Shown here: in pieces, positions 60,445 through 64,000 of the stretch
Layout: the number at the start of each line of letters is the position of its first letter
Position numbering within the stretch: the stretch's first letter is position 1
From: Zychaea mexicana
Lineage: Eukaryota; Mucoromycota; Mucoromycetes; Mucorales; Lichtheimiaceae
Assembly: GCF_025766255.1 (NCBI RefSeq)
Contig: NW_026516727.1
Location: forward strand, 124,001 to 188,000
Direction of reading: 5' to 3'
Length of the DNA: 64,000 bases
Notes under the pieces: generated by a model
Told to the model about the DNA's origin: nothing
What the model saw: the letters and a program-made list of their open reading frames with translations, nothing else
The model's database searches: none
Translations under genes and position numbers: made by a program

Positions 60445-61723
60445 ATGAGTTTAATGGTAGATAAAAGAGAGAGAGAGAGGAAGAAACAATTGGTGCTGTA
60501 CCAGTAAATGGTATGTTTCTTGCTGCTACTACAGTAGGTGTATTTATATAGCACGATAATGAGCAATAGAAACATTGCTTGCTGTTCAATTGTTTTATGA
60601 TTTCCATTTCTTTTCGTGGGTAAAATAAACCAAAATAACAAAGGGAATATCTTGTTTTTGACAGGTCGTGCATATGTGTCATACGTGCTATATTGTGTAT
60701 CCAAAGCACAAAACTTGTCATTTCTGAAATGCTTCCTTACAATTACTTGTTCAAATAGCGGCGATTGGATTTTTGATTTTTGCTAATGCAGCACGGACCA
60801 TGACGCTGCTATATACCGGGACAGTTTGCCTGGACTGTGACGCCACGTCAATTTATGAGTTGTCTCTTCAACATTACGTATAAATGAAGGTAATATATTT
60901 TTCTCCATCTTGATACTGTCATTCTTTCATGTCATTACAAGAGCAAATGACTGGATGGAAAGCAAAAGGGGGCTGATCTGATGACAATATAGGGTACGTC
61001 CTACGTGTGTGTGTGTGGTGTGTGTGTGCGACCTGCCTCAAATGTAAGACTCGCGCGTGTAGGGCGGCGGTGGTCGCACGACGAAAGCGCACAACAATAC
61101 ACACGGCAACAACCCCTATACATAACATGTAATATAGAGCAACGATTCTCTTTCCGACCGAAAAGGCATACTGCATCACCCCTTCTTCTCTCTTTCTTTT
61201 CTCTTTTCTCTTTCGCTGCTCTCACGCAACAGAAAGAAGGCAATAAAGTTCACACATATCACGTACCTGGTATTTACGACAATACTGTTACTGCCAGGTT
61301 CCTAACTAGAAGTGCACACACACACACACACACACACACCAACAACCCGCACCCCCCAAGACAGCCCTCCTACCCACCAGCTCCTTCTCCTCGAGGCAAA
61401 AAAAAAAACCTAAAGGGAAAACTGTCTTTTGTCTGGGGAGAGAGCGTGCCACAACGTTTGCTAGGTAAACCCTACTTTTATTGTCTCCTCCACTTGTCCG
61501 GAAAGCATACTATACACAAAGAGGAAGCACATTGGCTACACCTTGAAGTCGCAATCTTATTTTTGCATCCCCAATGGCACACCTTACTACTACTACTATA
61601 CAGTAGCTAACACAGTTTTAAAAAAGGATATACTACACTTTTTCCAGGGCAAAGAGATATAACGCACGCAACGCACCGCCATAGTATACAACAGAGTAGA
61701 AAAGTATATATTATATAAAAGTA
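60445..61723. promoter_or_regulatory. Divergent promoter region, NmrA-like / PKA
   Basis: This 1.3-kb region separates two divergently transcribed genes. It contains a TG microsatellite (about 61004-61028), a CA microsatellite (about 61315-61339) and pyrimidine-rich tracts (about 61180-61215). A 201-codon frame spanning 61005-61610 is composition-driven and not a gene in my view. No individual transcription factor site can be assigned with confidence. Confidence 0.45.
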
Positions 61724-63964
61724 ATGGAGCGTATTCCAGAAACGATATACGAATCCGACAGTGGTCATCCTACAGAACAACCACAACAGCATCAACCACA
61801 GCAACAACAGCAACGTCCTCTACCGCCGCCATTGTCGTTCTTGAATGAAAATCCCGCACCATCACCGCTGGGTCACTTTGCTAGTCCTAAACCTTCATCA
61901 GTACAACAACCACCAATAGCAGCAGCAACGTCGCCTTCATCGTTTTATTATAATAGTAATAATAACAACAGCAATCGTTTTCCTCAACAACCACCAACAG
62001 CGTCTTCTGAACAGCAACAACAACAACAGCCGCCTTTTTCATTACGCTTACCGTCGGTTCCGCCACATCCATTAAAGCGTCATGACCCACCTTCATTTCC
62101 GCCGAATCATCCTTTGGCAGGTCTAGCTTCAGCACAGTCCATACAACAGGCTCAAGCGAGTCGACTGCAGTATTATCATTCGCGCTCACCAGTCTATGTT
62201 CCAAAACCATCGTTTGGTTTAAGGGATTTTGAATTATTGGATACGCTTGGTGAGTATAATCTATTTCGTTTAATGTCATTATCATATGTGATGGTTTGAC
62301 GGGAGGCGTGAAGAAGGGAGGCGTTTTTTTTGGGGGGTATATCAAATTTAGAAGGGGGATTCACTGTAATTCTTGTTTCTGCTGCCCAATATCAATAACA
62401 AACATTATGTATACACGCACATAAAGGAACGGGTACCTTTGGCCGGGTGTATTTGACCAAGTTCAAGGCGACCAGCAAGTTTTATGCGATGAAGGTGCTC
62501 AAGAAGTCCGAAGTGGTACGACTCAAACAGGTGCAGCACTTATTGTGGGAGAAGCAGATTTTAGCTTCGGTTCGATTCCCATTTATCGTTGATCTGTAAG
62601 TCTTGAGAAATTCTTTTCACATATGGACATTGCTGTTCTTTTGGTACATGGCAACAGTAGTATACACAGACATGAAGCTGGAATTGGGCAATAAGTTACA
62701 ACTGGGAAGAATGAAGGAGAAAGAACATGGAGAGGAGAGAGGAGAGGAGGACTAAGACATTGTTTATTTGATGAGCAGATATATATTAAGATCACAACTC
62801 AATCTTGTCGTTACTGCTCTTTCATATATAGATTTTGTACTTTTCAAGATGATACGAACCTGTACATGTTATTGGAATACGTTGTAGGAGGCGAGTTGTT
62901 TTCGCATTTACGTCGAGCAGGGCGCTTCACAAACGACATGACACGATTTTATGCATCGGAGATCGTGCTGGCCATCGAATACCTCCACTCTAAAGATATC
63001 ATTTATCGTGACCTCAAGCCTGAAAATCTATTGATCGACCATCAGGGCCATATTCGTGTGACAGATTTCGGATTTGCTAAAAAGATTGCCGATCGGTAAG
63101 AAGAGGGCTTGTGCGCATACATACTTGGTAGAACATAGCTACTTACGATCACCTAAACAACAATCATATGCGTGGATGATCATTAAACTAGGACATGGAC
63201 ACTTTGTGGCACTCCAGAATACTTGGCACCGGAGATTATTCAAAGCAAAGGCCACGGAAAGGCTGCAGATTGGTGGGCCTTGGGTATTCTTATCTTTGAA
63301 ATGTTGGCAGGGTAAGTGGGAAAAAGGAGTAAATGAAGTCGGATCGTTATTTGTGGCATGCGCTGTTTTGCGACTCACACAAAATACGCTACTGCTTGAT
63401 TTAGATATCCACCTTTCTTTGACGATAACTCGTTCGGGATCTATGAGAAGATTTTAGCTGGCAAAGTTCAATTTCCAGCACATTTTGATATGCTAGCAAA
63501 GGATCTGTTAAAACGACTGCTGGTGGGTGATCTTACTAAGCGACTCGGTAACTTAAAGGTAAGTTCATCAAAAAGCGCCGTCTTGGTTGAATAGGGGAAT
63601 GGACACGATGCTCATGGATCAACATTATACATTACTAGGGAGGGTCAGAGGATGTAAAGCGACACAGATGGTTCAGAGGTGTGGATTGGATAGGTCTTCT
63701 GGATAAGACTGTCAGGGTAAGTCCTCAATAGAGAGGTTGGATGGGGGAGATCCATTTAATGCCGTGTATACGTACTTTGTGATAGATCCGCAAAATTTTA
63801 ATATGTATGCCACTTGCGCTATCTAGGCACCCATCGTACCGAACTATCGACATCCAGGCGATACTAGCAACTTTGAAAAATACCCAGATCTCTTTGAGAC
63901 GGACCGTAATGCTCCAGCAGGAGATGATCCTTTCAAGCAACTATTTGTTGAGTTTACTATGTGA
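61724..63964 (+). CDS. pkaC: cAMP-dependent protein kinase catalytic subunit
   Basis: Seven exons: 61724-62249, 62427-62595, 62832-63095, 63192-63311, 63405-63558, 63639-63716 and 63827-63964. They total 1449 nt (482 aa) in frame. An N-terminal extension of about 165 residues is rich in Gln, Pro and Ser, as in other fungal PKA catalytic subunits. Kinase landmarks: [34 protein letters not shown], activation loop [26 protein letters not shown], and the C-tail ending FVEF. This places it in the AGC family as PKA-C, held inactive by the regulatory subunit until cAMP binds. The first ATG was taken as start; a shorter form cannot be excluded. Confidence 0.95.
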
Positions 63965-64000
63965 TACCTGAACAACACACAATTTCTTCCTTCCTCCTCT

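Noticed and set aside
61005..61610. 201-codon frame in the NmrA/PKA intergenic region
   Set aside because: It is driven by TG/CA microsatellites and pyrimidine runs, with no domain or splice support; it fits a promoter.

Overview
The window looks like nuclear DNA of an early-diverging fungus, most likely Mucoromycota. The evidence is small introns (50-130 bp) with GTAAGT-type donors, a divergent fungal P450, a Zn2Cys6 regulator with glutamine-rich tails, and fungal-type DNA transposons. I cannot resolve the genus. It has two very different halves.

Positions 1 to about 43145 form one nested palindrome. The outer arms (1-6111 and 36705-43145, inverted) carry the 3' part of an AT-hook/3'-5' exonuclease gene and the 3' exons of a zinc-finger gene with PD-(D/E)XK nuclease-like motifs. 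Both arms of the zinc-finger gene are split by the same very AT-rich transposon (decayed DDE transposase with chromodomain, plus a small Cys/His ORF). Between the arms lie three units, A (6444-15599), B (15932-25136) and C (25469-36374). Each unit is itself a palindrome with roughly 3 kb arms around a centre of about 0.7 kb. The units are joined by near-identical 330-bp 'h-cores', AT-rich imperfect palindromes built from about seven small perfect hairpins. Each unit arm carries the 5' exons of the zinc-finger gene and a 22-bp minisatellite. The two outer gene copies continue through the h-element into the outer arms; the four inner copies are cut off at an h-core.

Younger insertions date this structure. 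A pogo/Tigger-like element sits at the same TA in the right arms of A and B. A large DDE element with a 345-bp MITE nested in its own terminal repeat lies in C. A second MITE copy lies in one outer arm only, with the empty site preserved in the other. A 469-bp element with a folded GC-rich core lies in C. The centre of C is inverted relative to A and B. The simplest history I can offer is palindrome formation at an h-core, then unequal exchange between h-cores (a palindrome is also a direct repeat of itself), inversion by arm-to-arm recombination, and patchy gene conversion. An assembly artefact is possible and must be excluded.

Positions 45166-64000 are ordinary genic DNA. They hold a cytochrome P450 (+), mitochondrial ribosomal protein uL1 (-), a large Zn2Cys6 transcription factor (-), FIS1 (-), an NmrA-like NAD(P)-binding protein (-), and a PKA catalytic subunit (+). 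For these genes I could place exons whose lengths sum to an open frame and whose joined residues match the families. The last two are divergently transcribed from a 1.3-kb intergenic region with TG and CA microsatellites.
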